NCBI RefSeq assembly: GCF_030694575.1
Contig: NZ_JAUYUS010000112.1
Coordinates: 22,918 to 86,917 of the forward strand
Direction of reading: 5' to 3'
Origin: Parvibaculum sp.
GTDB lineage: Bacteria; Pseudomonadota; Alphaproteobacteria; Parvibaculales; Parvibaculaceae
Length of the DNA: 64,000 bases
The notes under the pieces are model-generated. The model was not told the origin of the DNA, searched no databases, and worked only from the letters and a program-made list of their open reading frames with translations. A program made the translations under genes and the position numbers. This document shows, in pieces, positions 28,386-37,844 of the stretch. How positions within the stretch are numbered: position 1 is the first letter of the stretch; the number at the start of each line of letters is the position of its first letter.

Positions 28386-28973
28386 CTACTCCGGCCACAC
28401 CTTCATCGCCATTTCCGCCACCTGCTTCAGCTCCTTCGCCGTCGCGCCGCTTGCGGCCTGCACGGACATGCCGCGCATGACGGTGGAGATGTAGCGGGCG
28501 AGCGCGGCGGGGTTCGCCTGTTTCGGCAGGTCGCCTTCCTTCTTCGCGCGCTCCAGCCGTTTCCGGATATCGATCTCGCCCGCCTTGCGGCGCTCGGCCA
28601 GTTCCTCGCGGATGGCGCTGCTCTCCTCGCCGCCCGACAGGCCCGCCGTCACCAGCAGGCAGCCATGCGGGTGGCCCTCGTCGCATTGGCGCGAGGCCGA
28701 CTGGCAGAGCAACCGTTCCACCGCCTCGCGCGCCGTCGGCGCGGCCAGCGCCTCTTCTATATAGCAGCCCTGCTGGGCCTCGTATCTGTCGAGGGCGCGG
28801 CGGAAGAGCCCCTCCTTGTTGCCGAAGGCGGCATAGAGGCTCGGCGGATTGATGCCCATCGCGGATGTCAGTTCCGACAGCGACGCGCCCTCGTAGCCCT
28901 TCCGCCAGAAGACGGTGAGGGCCTTGTCGAGGGCCTCGTCCACGTCGAAGGCGCGGGGACGTCCCATTGCCAT
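28386..28973 (-). CDS. TetR/AcrR-family transcriptional regulator
   Basis: A 195-aa regulator. The N-terminal helix-turn-helix (residues about 5-55) reads GRPRAFDVDEALDKALTVFW, RKGYEGASLSELTSAMGINP and PSLYAAFGNKEGLFRRALDRY, typical of TetR proteins. The C-terminal ligand domain is close to the COG1309 branch with PHGCLLVTAGLSGGEE. It is divergent from the RND efflux pair, with the shared control region between them, so it is likely the local repressor. Ligand is unknown. Confidence 0.9.
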   Translation of the reverse strand: MAMGRPRAFDVDEALDKALTVFWRKGYEGASLSELTSAMGINPPSLYAAFGNKEGLFRRALDRYEAQQGCYIEEALAAPTAREAVERLLCQSASRQCDEGHPHGCLLVTAGLSGGEESSAIREELAERRKAGEIDIRKRLERAKKEGDLPKQANPAALARYISTVMRGMSVQAASGATAKELKQVAEMAMKVWPE

Positions 28974-29173
28974 CTTGTTCCTCCGTGTCTTTTTTTAGTT
29001 ACCGATACATAAGCATCTTGATAGGCGGCCTTCAACCCCCATATGCGTAGCCTTCGATACACAAGTCGTTACAGAAGTCCCCTCATCTGCCGCCGGACCG
29101 CCCCTCCCCTCCCGGTCGTCTCCGGCAAAATATGTAGCCCGATCAAGGCCTTGTCAGGCCGAAGGAGTTTGCC
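28974..29173. promoter_or_regulatory. Divergent control region between TetR and efflux genes
   Basis: About 200 bp separate the two starts. Two near-identical direct repeats, CGATACATAAG (29001-29011) and CGATACACAAG (29053-29063), lie 52 bp apart, flanked by GTTAC (28996 and 29065). They fall near the TetR start and are candidates for TetR binding at both promoters. The repeats are direct rather than palindromic, so the true operator layout is uncertain. Confidence 0.5.
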
Positions 29174-30391
29174 ATGAAGAGCTTCGCCCCCCATACCCTC
29201 CGCGGCCGTCTCATTGGCGCGGGCATCGCCGCTGCCGCCGTCGCCGGGATCGCCGGTTTCGGCCTCGCCTCCGGCGACGACGCCGAGGTCGCCGCCGCCC
29301 CGCAGGCCGTTGTCGTTTCGGTCGCCACGGTGAACGAGCGCGACGCCGCAAGCTGGGACGAGTTCTCCGGCCGGCTCGAAGCCGTCGAGCGCGTCGACAT
29401 CCGTCCGCGCGTGGCGGGTGTCATCGAAGAGGTGCATTTCCGCGAAGGCGCGCTGGTCCGCAAGGGCGACCTCCTCGTCACCATCGACCGCGCCCCCTAT
29501 GCGGCGGAAGTCCAGCGGGCCGAGGCCGAGCTTGCCTCCGCCAGGTCGCGCTATGCCTTCGCCAAAGTCGATCTCGACCGCGCGCGCCAGCTCGTCGGCA
29601 AGGGCACCATTTCCAGGCGGACGCTCGATGAGCGCGTCAACGTCTATGGCGAGGCGGAAGCCGCCCTTCATGCCGCCGAAGCCGCCCTGCAATCGACACG
29701 CCTCAACCTCGAATACACGGAAATCCGCGCGCCGATCTCGGGCCGCGCGGGCAAGGCCGAAATCACGGCGGGCAATCTCGTCGCGGCCGGTCCCGGCGCG
29801 CCGGTTCTCACGACGCTCGTTTCGGTGAGCCCCATCTATGCGAGCTTCAATGCCGACGAGCGGGCCGTCGCCCGTGCCCTGAAGGGTCTCTCCGGCTCGG
29901 ACACCCATACGCAGGTCGACCGCATCCCGGTCGAGATGGGCACCTCCGCGATGGACGGCACGCCGCTGCGCGGCCGCCTCCAGCTCATCGACAACCAGGT
30001 CGACGCGCTGAGCGGTACGGTCCGGGTCCGCGCGGTCTTCGACAATGAGGACGGCAGCCTGCTTCCCGGCCAGTTCGCCCGCCTCCGCATGGGACAGGCC
30101 CATTCCCGGCCGGTACTCGCCATCACGGAACGGGCCGTCGGCATCGATCAAGACAAGAAGTTCGTACTCGTGGTCGATAGCGACAACCGGGTCGCCTATC
30201 GCGAGGTGACGCTCGGCGAGGCCCTGGGGCCGCTGCGCGAAGTGACGGGCGGCCTCGCCGCCGGCGAGCGGATCGTGGTCAACGGGTTGCAGCGGGTCCG
30301 CCCCGGCGATCTCGTCGAGCCGCAGTCCGCCTTGATGGAGGCCCCTGCCCTGGTCGCGGATGCCCGCGGCGAGAGCACGGCGACACGCTAG
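29174..30391 (+). CDS. RND efflux periplasmic adaptor (membrane fusion protein)
   Basis: A 405-aa adaptor of the AcrA/MexE type that links the inner-membrane pump to an outer-membrane channel. An N-terminal membrane segment (about residues 12-34) without a lipobox Cys precedes the barrel-sandwich hybrid (GRLEAVERVDIRPRVAGVIEEV; TRLNLEYTEIRAPISGRAGKAE) and a coiled-coil hairpin (residues about 110-175, AEVQRAEAELASARSRYAFAKVDLDRARQLV). Later beta-domain segments include GTVRVRAVFDNEDGSLLPGQFARL. First gene of the efflux operon, 161 nt before the pump. Confidence 0.92.
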   Translation: MKSFAPHTLRGRLIGAGIAAAAVAGIAGFGLASGDDAEVAAAPQAVVVSVATVNERDAASWDEFSGRLEAVERVDIRPRVAGVIEEVHFREGALVRKGDLLVTIDRAPYAAEVQRAEAELASARSRYAFAKVDLDRARQLVGKGTISRRTLDERVNVYGEAEAALHAAEAALQSTRLNLEYTEIRAPISGRAGKAEITAGNLVAAGPGAPVLTTLVSVSPIYASFNADERAVARALKGLSGSDTHTQVDRIPVEMGTSAMDGTPLRGRLQLIDNQVDALSGTVRVRAVFDNEDGSLLPGQFARLRMGQAHSRPVLAITERAVGIDQDKKFVLVVDSDNRVAYREVTLGEALGPLREVTGGLAAGERIVVNGLQRVRPGDLVEPQSALMEAPALVADARGESTATR

Positions 30392-30552
30392 GGCCGCAGC
30401 GAACAAATCCGCCCGTGTTTGCAGCGGGTATCGGCGGGAGCTTCGGCGTATCCGAAGCCCGGCCAGCCGATGCCCGCTGCATTCATGTCCGGGCCTGAAA
30501 ACCGATCGCTGGTACGGCGCAGAGGCCGCCGCCAAGCCGGAGGAACACAGCC

Positions 30553-33500
30553 ATGAACATCTCCAGGTTCTTCATCGACCGCCCCATCTTCGCCGGCGTG
30601 CTGTCGATCATGATCTTTCTCGCGGGTCTGCTCGCCATGCCGAACCTGCCGATCTCGGAATATCCCGACGTCGTGCCGCCTACCGTCGTCGTCCGCGCGC
30701 AATATCCCGGCGCCAACCCCAAGGTGATCGCGGAGACGGTCGCAACGCCGCTCGAGGAATCGATCAACGGCGTCGAGGACATGCTCTACATGTCGAGCCA
30801 GGCCACGACCGACGGGTTGATGACGCTCACCGTCACCTTCCGCCTCGGCGCCGATGCGGACAAGGCCCAGCAGCTCGTCCAGAACCGCGTCTCCCAGGCC
30901 GAGCCGCGCCTGCCGGAAGAGGTCCGCCGTCTCGGCGTCACCACGATCAAGAGTTCGCCCGACCTCACCATGGTCGTGCATCTGATCTCGCCCAATGGCC
31001 GCTACGACATGACCTACCTGCGCAACTACGCCGTCCTCAACGTGAAGGACCGGCTCGCGCGGATCGAGGGCGTCGGTCAGGTGAACCTGTTCGGCTCCGG
31101 CGACTATTCCATGCGCGTCTGGCTCGATCCGCAGAAGATCGCCGAGCGCGGCCTCTCCGCCGGCGACGTCGTGCAGGAAATCCGCTCGCAGAACGTGCAG
31201 GCCGCCGCCGGCATCATCGGTGCCTCGCCCTCGTTGCCCGGCGTCGATCTGCAATTGTCGGTGAACGCGCAGGGCCGCCTGCAGACGGCGGAGGAATTCG
31301 GCAACATCATCATCAAGACGGGCGGCGACGGCGAGGTCACGCGCCTGCGCGACGTCGCGCGCATCGAACTCGGCGCAGCGGAATATGCGCTCCGCTCGCT
31401 CCTCAACAACAAGAGCGCCGTCGCCGTGCCGATCTTCCAGGCGCCCGGCTCCAACGCCATCCGGATTTCCGACAATGTCCGCGCCACCATGGCGGAACTG
31501 AAGGAAAACATGCCGGAGGGCGTCGATTACGAGATCGTCTACGATCCGACGCAGTTCGTGCGCGCCTCCATCAAGGCGGTGATCCACACGCTGCTCGAAG
31601 CCATCGCACTCGTCGTCATCGTCGTCATCCTCTTCCTCCAGACGTGGCGCGCCTCCATCATCCCGCTGCTCGCGGTGCCCGTCTCCATTATCGGCACCTT
31701 CGCCGTCATGTATCTCTTCGGCTTCTCGATCAACGCGCTCAGCCTGTTCGGGCTGGTGCTCGCCATCGGCATTGTCGTCGACGACGCGATCGTCGTGGTC
31801 GAGAATGTCGAGCGCAACATCGAGCGCGGTCTTCAGCCCTTGCAGGCGAGCTACCGGGCGATGCGCGAGGTCTCCGGGCCCATTATCGCCATCGCGCTCG
31901 TCCTCGTCGCGGTCTTCGTGCCGCTCGCCATGATCTCCGGCCTCACCGGGCAATTCTATCGCCAGTTCGCGCTCACCATCGCGATCTCGACGGTGATCTC
32001 GGCGATCAACTCGCTCACGCTCTCGCCCGCCCTCGCCGCGCTGCTGCTCAAGGGCCACGACGCGCCGAAGGACGCGCTCACGCGCTTCATGGACCGCTGG
32101 CTCGGCTGGCTCTTCCGCGGCTTCAATGCCGTCTTCTCGCGCGGCTCGGAAGCCTATGGCACCGGCATCGCGAAGGTGCTCACGCGCAAGACCGCCATGA
32201 TGGGCGTCTATCTCCTGCTGGTCGGCCTCACCTTCATCGTCTTCCGCGCGGTGCCGGGCGGCTTCGTGCCGGCGCAGGACAAGCAGTATCTCGTCGGTTT
32301 CGCGCAACTGCCGGAAGGGGCCACGCTCGACCGCACGGAGGATGTCATCCGCCGCATGGGCGAGATCGCGCTCGACCAGCCCGGCGTCATCAACGCCATC
32401 CAGTTCCCCGGCCTGTCGATCAACGGCTTCACCAACAGCGCCAATGCCGGCATCGTCCTTCTCGGCCTCGATGCGTTCGACAAGCGCAAGGATCCCGCGC
32501 TCAGCGGCTTCGCCATCGCGGAAGAGCTGAACAGGAAGTTCGGCGATATCCAGGAAGCCTATATCGCCATCTTCCCGCCGCCGCCCGTGCAGGGCCTCGG
32601 CACCATCGGCGGCTTCAAGCTGCAGATCGAAGACCGGGCGGGGGGCGGCTACGACGAGCTCAACTCGGCCGTGCAGGCCTTCCTTGCCGGTGCCGGGAAG
32701 GCGCCGGAACTGACCGGCCTCTTCACCAGCTATCAGGTCAACGTGCCGCAGCTCTATGTCGATCTCGACCGCACGCGCGCGCGCCAGCTCAACGTGCCCG
32801 TGACGAGCGTCTTCGAGACGATGCAGATTTATCTGGGCTCGCTCTATGTGAACGACTTCAACGCCTTCGGCCGTACCTATTCCGTGCGCGTGCAGGCGGA
32901 TGCGCAATACCGCGCGCAGCCGGAGGACATCGGCAGGCTTCAGGTGCGCTCGAACTCGGGCGAGATGGTGCCGCTCTCCGCGCTTGTCCGCGTCGAGCCG
33001 AGTTCGGGGCCGGAACGCGCCATGCGCTACAACGGTTTCCTGTCGGCGGATGTGAATGGCGGGGCCGCGCCCGGCTATTCGACCGGCGAGGCGCAGGCCG
33101 CCGTCGCGCGCATCGCGGCCGAGACGCTGCCCAAGGGCTTCGAATATGAATGGACCGAGCTCACCTATCAGGAAATCCTGGCGGGCAATTCCGCGATCCT
33201 CGTCTTCCCCATTGCGATCTTCCTCGTCTTCCTGGTGCTCGCCGCGCAGTATGAAAGCCTGACGCTGCCGCTCTCGATCATCATGATCGTGCCGACGGGT
33301 CTTCTCGCCGCGATGACCGGCGTCTGGCTCTCGGCGGGCGACAACAACGTCTTCACGCAGATCGGCCTCATCGTCCTTGTCGGGTTGTCGGCGAAGAACG
33401 CGATCCTGATCGTGGAATTCGCGCGCGAGCTGGAATTCGCGGGGCGCACGCCCGTCGCGGCCGCGCTCGAGGCGAGCCGCCTTCGCCTGCGGCCGATCCT

Positions 33501-33753
33501 GATGACGTCCATCGCCTTCATCATGGGCGTGCTGCCGCTCGCCACATCGTCGGGCGCAGGCTCGGAGATGCGCAACGCGATGGGCATCGCCGTTCTCTCC
33601 GGCATGCTCGGCGTCACGCTTTTCGGCATCTTCCTCACGCCGGTCTTCTACGTGCTGCTCAGGAAGCTCGCCGGCAACAGGAAGCTGCGCCAGCACGGCG
33701 AGGCCATCGACTTCGACGCGCCGGACGGGCATCCCATGCCCGGCCAACATTGA
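30553..33753 (+). CDS. RND multidrug efflux pump, inner-membrane transporter (AcrB/MexF type)
   Basis: A 1066-aa HAE1-type resistance-nodulation-division transporter using proton motive force to expel drugs or solvents. The N-terminus MNISRFFIDRPIFAGVLSIMIFLAG, the first transmembrane block (about residues 340-560, LALVVIVVILFLQTW...), the proton-relay Asp pair in GLVLAIGIVVDDAIVVVENVERN, and a repeated second block (about 870-1040) are all present. Length and duplication match the family. Features such as YPGANPKVIAETVATPLEESINGVEDMLYMSS mark the porter domain. No outer-membrane factor gene follows. Confidence 0.95.
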   Translation: MNISRFFIDRPIFAGVLSIMIFLAGLLAMPNLPISEYPDVVPPTVVVRAQYPGANPKVIAETVATPLEESINGVEDMLYMSSQATTDGLMTLTVTFRLGADADKAQQLVQNRVSQAEPRLPEEVRRLGVTTIKSSPDLTMVVHLISPNGRYDMTYLRNYAVLNVKDRLARIEGVGQVNLFGSGDYSMRVWLDPQKIAERGLSAGDVVQEIRSQNVQAAAGIIGASPSLPGVDLQLSVNAQGRLQTAEEFGNIIIKTGGDGEVTRLRDVARIELGAAEYALRSLLNNKSAVAVPIFQAPGSNAIRISDNVRATMAELKENMPEGVDYEIVYDPTQFVRASIKAVIHTLLEAIALVVIVVILFLQTWRASIIPLLAVPVSIIGTFAVMYLFGFSINALSLFGLVLAIGIVVDDAIVVVENVERNIERGLQPLQASYRAMREVSGPIIAIALVLVAVFVPLAMISGLTGQFYRQFALTIAISTVISAINSLTLSPALAALLLKGHDAPKDALTRFMDRWLGWLFRGFNAVFSRGSEAYGTGIAKVLTRKTAMMGVYLLLVGLTFIVFRAVPGGFVPAQDKQYLVGFAQLPEGATLDRTEDVIRRMGEIALDQPGVINAIQFPGLSINGFTNSANAGIVLLGLDAFDKRKDPALSGFAIAEELNRKFGDIQEAYIAIFPPPPVQGLGTIGGFKLQIEDRAGGGYDELNSAVQAFLAGAGKAPELTGLFTSYQVNVPQLYVDLDRTRARQLNVPVTSVFETMQIYLGSLYVNDFNAFGRTYSVRVQADAQYRAQPEDIGRLQVRSNSGEMVPLSALVRVEPSSGPERAMRYNGFLSADVNGGAAPGYSTGEAQAAVARIAAETLPKGFEYEWTELTYQEILAGNSAILVFPIAIFLVFLVLAAQYESLTLPLSIIMIVPTGLLAAMTGVWLSAGDNNVFTQIGLIVLVGLSAKNAILIVEFARELEFAGRTPVAAALEASRLRLRPILMTSIAFIMGVLPLATSSGAGSEMRNAMGIAVLSGMLGVTLFGIFLTPVFYVLLRKLAGNRKLRQHGEAIDFDAPDGHPMPGQH

Positions 33754-34071
33754 ATGTTTGTCACGCAGATTGGAATCGTTCTTGAAAATACGGCAGGACA
33801 TCCCATATCTGTAGCGTCCGCTAATAAAGAGGAAACCTCCTCTCCCTGCCCGGGCGCGATTCCGGGTCAGCGTCCCCCTCCCCCCGAGGCCCCCATGGAC
33901 GCTGCTCCGCGCCGGGCAGCAGCCGCCGCGCCGTCTTCATGGCTGATGGCGCGGCGGCGACGGCGGGACTTATGAAAACAATTCGGTTATAAGCTGCCAT
34001 TCCCTTACGGAAAGCCGCCCCCACCACATCGGGGCCCCTCCAACAGGCCCCCATCACAGGCGAGTATCCCC
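33754..34071. other. Intergenic region after the RND operon
   Basis: 318 bp with no convincing gene. A short stem AGAGGA-AACC-TCCTCT (33828-33843) and a second hairpin-prone stretch (CCCGGGCGCGATTCCGGG) follow the pump gene but lack U-tracts. The moaB-proximal part is C-rich with the promoter not obvious. Confidence 0.4.
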
Positions 34072-34611
34072 ATGTCCGGCATCGATACGTCACGCGAGTT
34101 CATCCCCCTCAACATCGCTCTTCTCACCGTCTCCGACAGCCGCACGCCGGAGACCGATGCATCGGGGGACGTGCTCGCCGAGCGCATCGGAAAGGCCGGA
34201 CACAATATCGCCGCGCGGCAGATCGTTTCCGACGACATCGTGCTCATCCGCAGGCTGCTCAAGCAGTGGATCGCCGACAGCCGGATCGACGTCGTCATCT
34301 CGACAGGCGGCACCGGCCTCACCGGCCGCGACGTGACGCCGGAAGCCTTCAAGTCCGTCTACGACAAGGAGATCGAAGGCTTCGCGGCCGTCTTCCACCG
34401 CATCAGCTACGACAAGATCGGCACCTCGACCATCCAGTCGCGCGCGACCGCCGGCGTCGCCGACGGCACCTACCTCTTCGCGCTGCCGGGCTCGCCGGGC
34501 GCCTGCAAGGACGGCTGGGACGAAATCCTCGTCCACCAGCTCGACCACCGCTTCCGCCCCTGCAACTTCGTCGAGATCATGCCCCGCCTCGCCGAGCACA
34601 AGCGGAAGTAG
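34072..34611 (+). CDS. moaB: Molybdenum cofactor biosynthesis protein B (MoaB/MogA family)
   Basis: A 179-aa MoCF-domain protein. Family signatures are NIALLTVSDSRTPETDASGDVLAERI, VISTGGTGLTGRDVTPEA with the MPT-binding TGGTG loop (near residue 83), and LFALPGSPGACKDGWDEIL. Members adenylylate or bind molybdopterin in cofactor assembly. Length matches MoaB. It stands alone and is convergent with the iron-type alcohol dehydrogenase. Other moa genes are not in the window. Confidence 0.93.
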   Translation: MSGIDTSREFIPLNIALLTVSDSRTPETDASGDVLAERIGKAGHNIAARQIVSDDIVLIRRLLKQWIADSRIDVVISTGGTGLTGRDVTPEAFKSVYDKEIEGFAAVFHRISYDKIGTSTIQSRATAGVADGTYLFALPGSPGACKDGWDEILVHQLDHRFRPCNFVEIMPRLAEHKRK

Positions 34612-34615
34612 GCGA

Positions 34616-35755
34616 TCAGCCGGCGACTGCCTCCTCGAAGAGGCGGACATAGTCGTCGCTATTGGCGGCGCGGGGATTGGTGAAGGTGCAGACGTCCCGG
34701 GCCGCATGTTCGGCGAGATAGTCGATCATGTCGCCGGTCACGCCCATGGCGCCGAGATTCGCGGGCAGACCCAGACGAATATTCAGCGCGGTAATCTCCT
34801 CGGAAACATCGGCGCCGCCGGGCAAGCCCATCGACGTCGCGATACGCTCCAGCGCCGGTCCGATCTGTGCGTGATTGAAGCGCAGCACCGTCGGCAGGCA
34901 GACCGCATTGAGCGTCCCGTGATGGAGGCGCAGTCCCGGCAGCGCCCCGCATGCATGGCTCATCGAATGCACGGCGCCGAGCCCCTTGGTGAAGGCCATC
35001 GCGCCTTCGGTCGACGCCATCATCATGTTCCAGCGGGCATCCTTGTCGGCCCCGTCCGCCACCGCACGCTCAAGAAATCCCTGTCCAAGCGCACGCCGGA
35101 TGCCGTCGAGGCCCACGGCGTCGGCCGGCGGATTGACCTGGCGCGAACAGACGGCCTCGATGCAATGGACGACCGCATCCATGCCGGTCGCGGCGGTCAG
35201 CAGCGGCGGCAGGCCGAGCGTCAGATCGGGATCGCAAATGGCGATGCGGGGCACCAGATGCTTGCTTGCCAGGATGAGCTTTTTGCCGTTCGACATGATG
35301 ACGACGGCGCCGGTCGAAACTTCGCTTCCCGTCCCCGCCGTGGTCGGCACGGCGATCAGCGGCGCGACCGCGCCGATCTTCTGCGCGCCGCCGCGTCCGG
35401 CGGTGAAGTCGATCAGATTTCCTTCATGCGTGACCGCGAGCGCCACCGCCTTGCCGAGGTCCATCGACGAACCGCCACCGACGGCAACGATCCCGTCGCA
35501 ACCCGCCTCGCGGTAAACCCCGGCGGCGGCCAGAACGGCCTCTTCGGTCGGGTTCTCCGGCGTATCGTGGAAGATGGTCAGGGCGAGTTCGTTCGAGAGC
35601 GCGCCGCGCACCCGGTCGACGATGCCGGCGCGGACGAGCCCCATATCGGTGCAGATCAGCGGGCGCGAGATGCCGTTCGACTTCAACGCAGCCCCAAGCT
35701 GCGCCAGTGCGCCGTGATCGAATATGGCCGTCGTGCAGAATGTCAGCGTTGCCAC
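34616..35755 (-). CDS. Iron-type (group III) alcohol dehydrogenase
   Basis: A 379-aa NAD(P)-dependent dehydrogenase of the Fe-ADH superfamily. The cofactor loop is VAVGGGSSMDLGKAVA (near residue 92), with VPTTAGTGSEVS following. Metal ligands of the family are visible as Asp and His in TGMDAVVHCIEA, His in AVHSMSHACG and His in GLRLHHGTLNA. It is the last of three tightly spaced minus-strand genes behind the Zur-like box. Substrate is unknown. The use of an iron-type rather than zinc-type enzyme in such an operon is notable. Confidence 0.92.
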   Translation of the reverse strand: MATLTFCTTAIFDHGALAQLGAALKSNGISRPLICTDMGLVRAGIVDRVRGALSNELALTIFHDTPENPTEEAVLAAAGVYREAGCDGIVAVGGGSSMDLGKAVALAVTHEGNLIDFTAGRGGAQKIGAVAPLIAVPTTAGTGSEVSTGAVVIMSNGKKLILASKHLVPRIAICDPDLTLGLPPLLTAATGMDAVVHCIEAVCSRQVNPPADAVGLDGIRRALGQGFLERAVADGADKDARWNMMMASTEGAMAFTKGLGAVHSMSHACGALPGLRLHHGTLNAVCLPTVLRFNHAQIGPALERIATSMGLPGGADVSEEITALNIRLGLPANLGAMGVTGDMIDYLAEHAARDVCTFTNPRAANSDDYVRLFEEAVAG

Positions 35756-35774
35756 CGAATATCCCCTTTTCGTT

Positions 35775-36002
35775 TCAATACGGGTGTTCGCTTGTCGGCC
35801 AGTCCTGCGCGAGCGCGGTGTCCGAATGGTCGAAGCGCGCCAGGAAGAGCCGCCACAGCATTTCGTCCGGCCCCTCGTCCAGGAGCTTCAGCCTCAACCG
35901 CAGCGACGGGCGCGTGAGTTCGCCCTCGCGGAACCGTTCGATCAGGTCGATAAATTGCATCGCCTGTTCGCGCGACAGCTGTACGGATTGAATTGCACTC
36001 AT
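35775..36002 (-). CDS. Hypothetical 75-aa protein in the COG0523 operon
   Basis: A 75-aa acidic/basic soluble protein, MSAIQSVQLSREQAMQFIDL and then IERFREGELTRPSLRLRLKL, ending in an acidic, Trp-containing tail. It starts 23 nt after the GTPase stop and ends 19 nt before the dehydrogenase start, so it is part of the operon. I do not recognise the family and see no metal-binding Cys/His cluster. ATG 36002 is used instead of an upstream start inside the GTPase gene. Confidence 0.6.
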   Translation of the reverse strand: MSAIQSVQLSREQAMQFIDLIERFREGELTRPSLRLRLKLLDEGPDEMLWRLFLARFDHSDTALAQDWPTSEHPY

Positions 36003-36025
36003 CGGCTCAACACCCGCAGCCGCCA

Positions 36026-37243
36026 TCAGGCCGCCGCGTCGCTGCGCCATTCGGGGAAGGGATCGGGCAGGCGGTCCCACGACTTGAAGTCGAATTTCGG
36101 TTTTTCATCCGAGCCGAGCAGGCAGGCATCGAGTTCGGCCCTTATCCAGGCCTCGTCCATGTCGCGGCCGATAAAGACCATCTCCTGCCGGCGGTCGCCC
36201 CAGACCTCGTGCCAGTTCCGGTCCAGATGCGCGCGCCATTCCGGATTTTCAGGCCAGCGTTCGCGCGGCAGCGCGTCCCACCAGAAGCCGATCGCCTCGT
36301 TGCGGACAAGCGCGCCCGCCTGGCTCATCTCGCCGACCCAGTGCGGCCGCGTCGCCAGCCAGAAATGCCCCTTGGCGCGAATGACGCCGGGCCAGTTCGC
36401 ATTCAGGAACCTGTGAAACTTTGCGGGATGGAACGGCCGTCTTGCGCGATAGACGAAGCTCCTGATGCCGTATTCCTCGCTCTCCGGCGTGTGGTCGGCG
36501 AAACCGAAGAGTTCCTTGTACCAGAGCGGATGTTGCTGCGCCTTTTCGAAGTCGAAAAGCCCGGTGTCGAGAATGCGGGCGAGCGGCGCGCGTGCGAAAT
36601 TCGTCTCGACGATCTCCGCATCGGCATTGAGCGCGCGGATGATGCTGCGCGCCAGTTCCAGGTCCCGGGGCGTCGAGGCATCGACCTTGTTCAGCACGAT
36701 CACATTGGCGAATTCGATCTGTTCGACCAGCAGGTTGACCAGCGAGCGGTTGTCGTCTTCGCCGAGGCTTTCGCCGCGGTCGCGCAGGAAATCGGCCGAG
36801 GCGTAATCCTTGAGCAGGTTCGCCGCATCGACCACCGTCACCATCGTGTCGAGCCGCGCGACGTCGCCGAGGCTTTCGCCCGCCTCGTCGCGGAAGTCGA
36901 ACGTCGCCGCCACCGGCAGCGGTTCCGAAATCCCGGTCGACTCGATCACCAGATAGTCGAAGCGGCCCGCTTCCGAGAGCGCGCGCACTTCCTTCAACAG
37001 GTCGTCGCGCAGCGTGCAGCAGATGCAGCCATTGGTCATTTCCACAAGCTGCTCTTCCGAGCGCGTGAAGGCCGCGTCGCCGGCGCGCACGAGGTCGGCG
37101 TCGATATTGACCTCGCTCATGTCGTTGACGATGACCGCCACGCGACGGCCCTCGCGATTGTTCAATATGTGGTTGAGCAGCGTCGTCTTGCCCGCGCCGA
37201 GAAAGCCGGACAGGACGGTGACGGGAAGTTTCCGCTCGGACAT
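36026..37243 (-). CDS. COG0523/CobW-family GTPase, putative zinc metallochaperone
   Basis: A 405-aa G3E-family GTPase. The Walker A is [15 protein letters not shown] (residues about 9-23), the CXCC metal motif is [11 protein letters not shown], Walker B/switch is [11 protein letters not shown], and the guanine-specificity motif is VLNKVD. The C-terminal CobW_C domain contains [21 protein letters not shown] and [16 protein letters not shown]. This subfamily resembles ZigA-type proteins induced by Zur under zinc starvation. A perfect palindromic Zur-like box lies 28 bp upstream of the start. ATG 37243 chosen; ATG 37252 is an alternative. Confidence 0.9.
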   Translation of the reverse strand: MSERKLPVTVLSGFLGAGKTTLLNHILNNREGRRVAVIVNDMSEVNIDADLVRAGDAAFTRSEEQLVEMTNGCICCTLRDDLLKEVRALSEAGRFDYLVIESTGISEPLPVAATFDFRDEAGESLGDVARLDTMVTVVDAANLLKDYASADFLRDRGESLGEDDNRSLVNLLVEQIEFANVIVLNKVDASTPRDLELARSIIRALNADAEIVETNFARAPLARILDTGLFDFEKAQQHPLWYKELFGFADHTPESEEYGIRSFVYRARRPFHPAKFHRFLNANWPGVIRAKGHFWLATRPHWVGEMSQAGALVRNEAIGFWWDALPRERWPENPEWRAHLDRNWHEVWGDRRQEMVFIGRDMDEAWIRAELDACLLGSDEKPKFDFKSWDRLPDPFPEWRSDAAA

Positions 37244-37270
37244 GGAACGCATCTCTCGGCCCCGGATTAC

Positions 37271-37290
37271 TGTTATGTTATAACATAACA
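37271..37290. promoter_or_regulatory. Perfect 20-bp Zur-like box
   Basis: TGTTATGTTATAACATAACA is a perfect palindrome upstream of the COG0523 GTPase. It matches the shape of proteobacterial Zur operators, whose core is ATGTTATANTATAACAT. Zur represses such genes when zinc is sufficient. It also faces mscL, whose start is about 120 bp away, but orientation to the GTPase is closer. Confidence 0.8.
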
Positions 37291-37300
37291 ATTAATATGA

Positions 37301-37837
<537 letters not shown>

Positions 37838-37844
37838 GCCCTTT

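Noticed and set aside
30388..33801. 1137-aa open frame on the minus strand opposite the RND pump
   Set aside because: It is an antisense shadow of the high-GC RND gene: composition is dominated by Arg/His/Asp/Glu with no domain, while the plus strand encodes a full-length AcrB-type protein.
33754..33975. 73-aa frame after the RND pump
   Set aside because: Low-complexity Pro/Arg/Ala translation of GC-rich intergenic DNA without a ribosome site.
34000..34071. Possible molybdenum cofactor riboswitch before moaB
   Set aside because: The leader is short and C-rich with no recognisable Moco aptamer elements.
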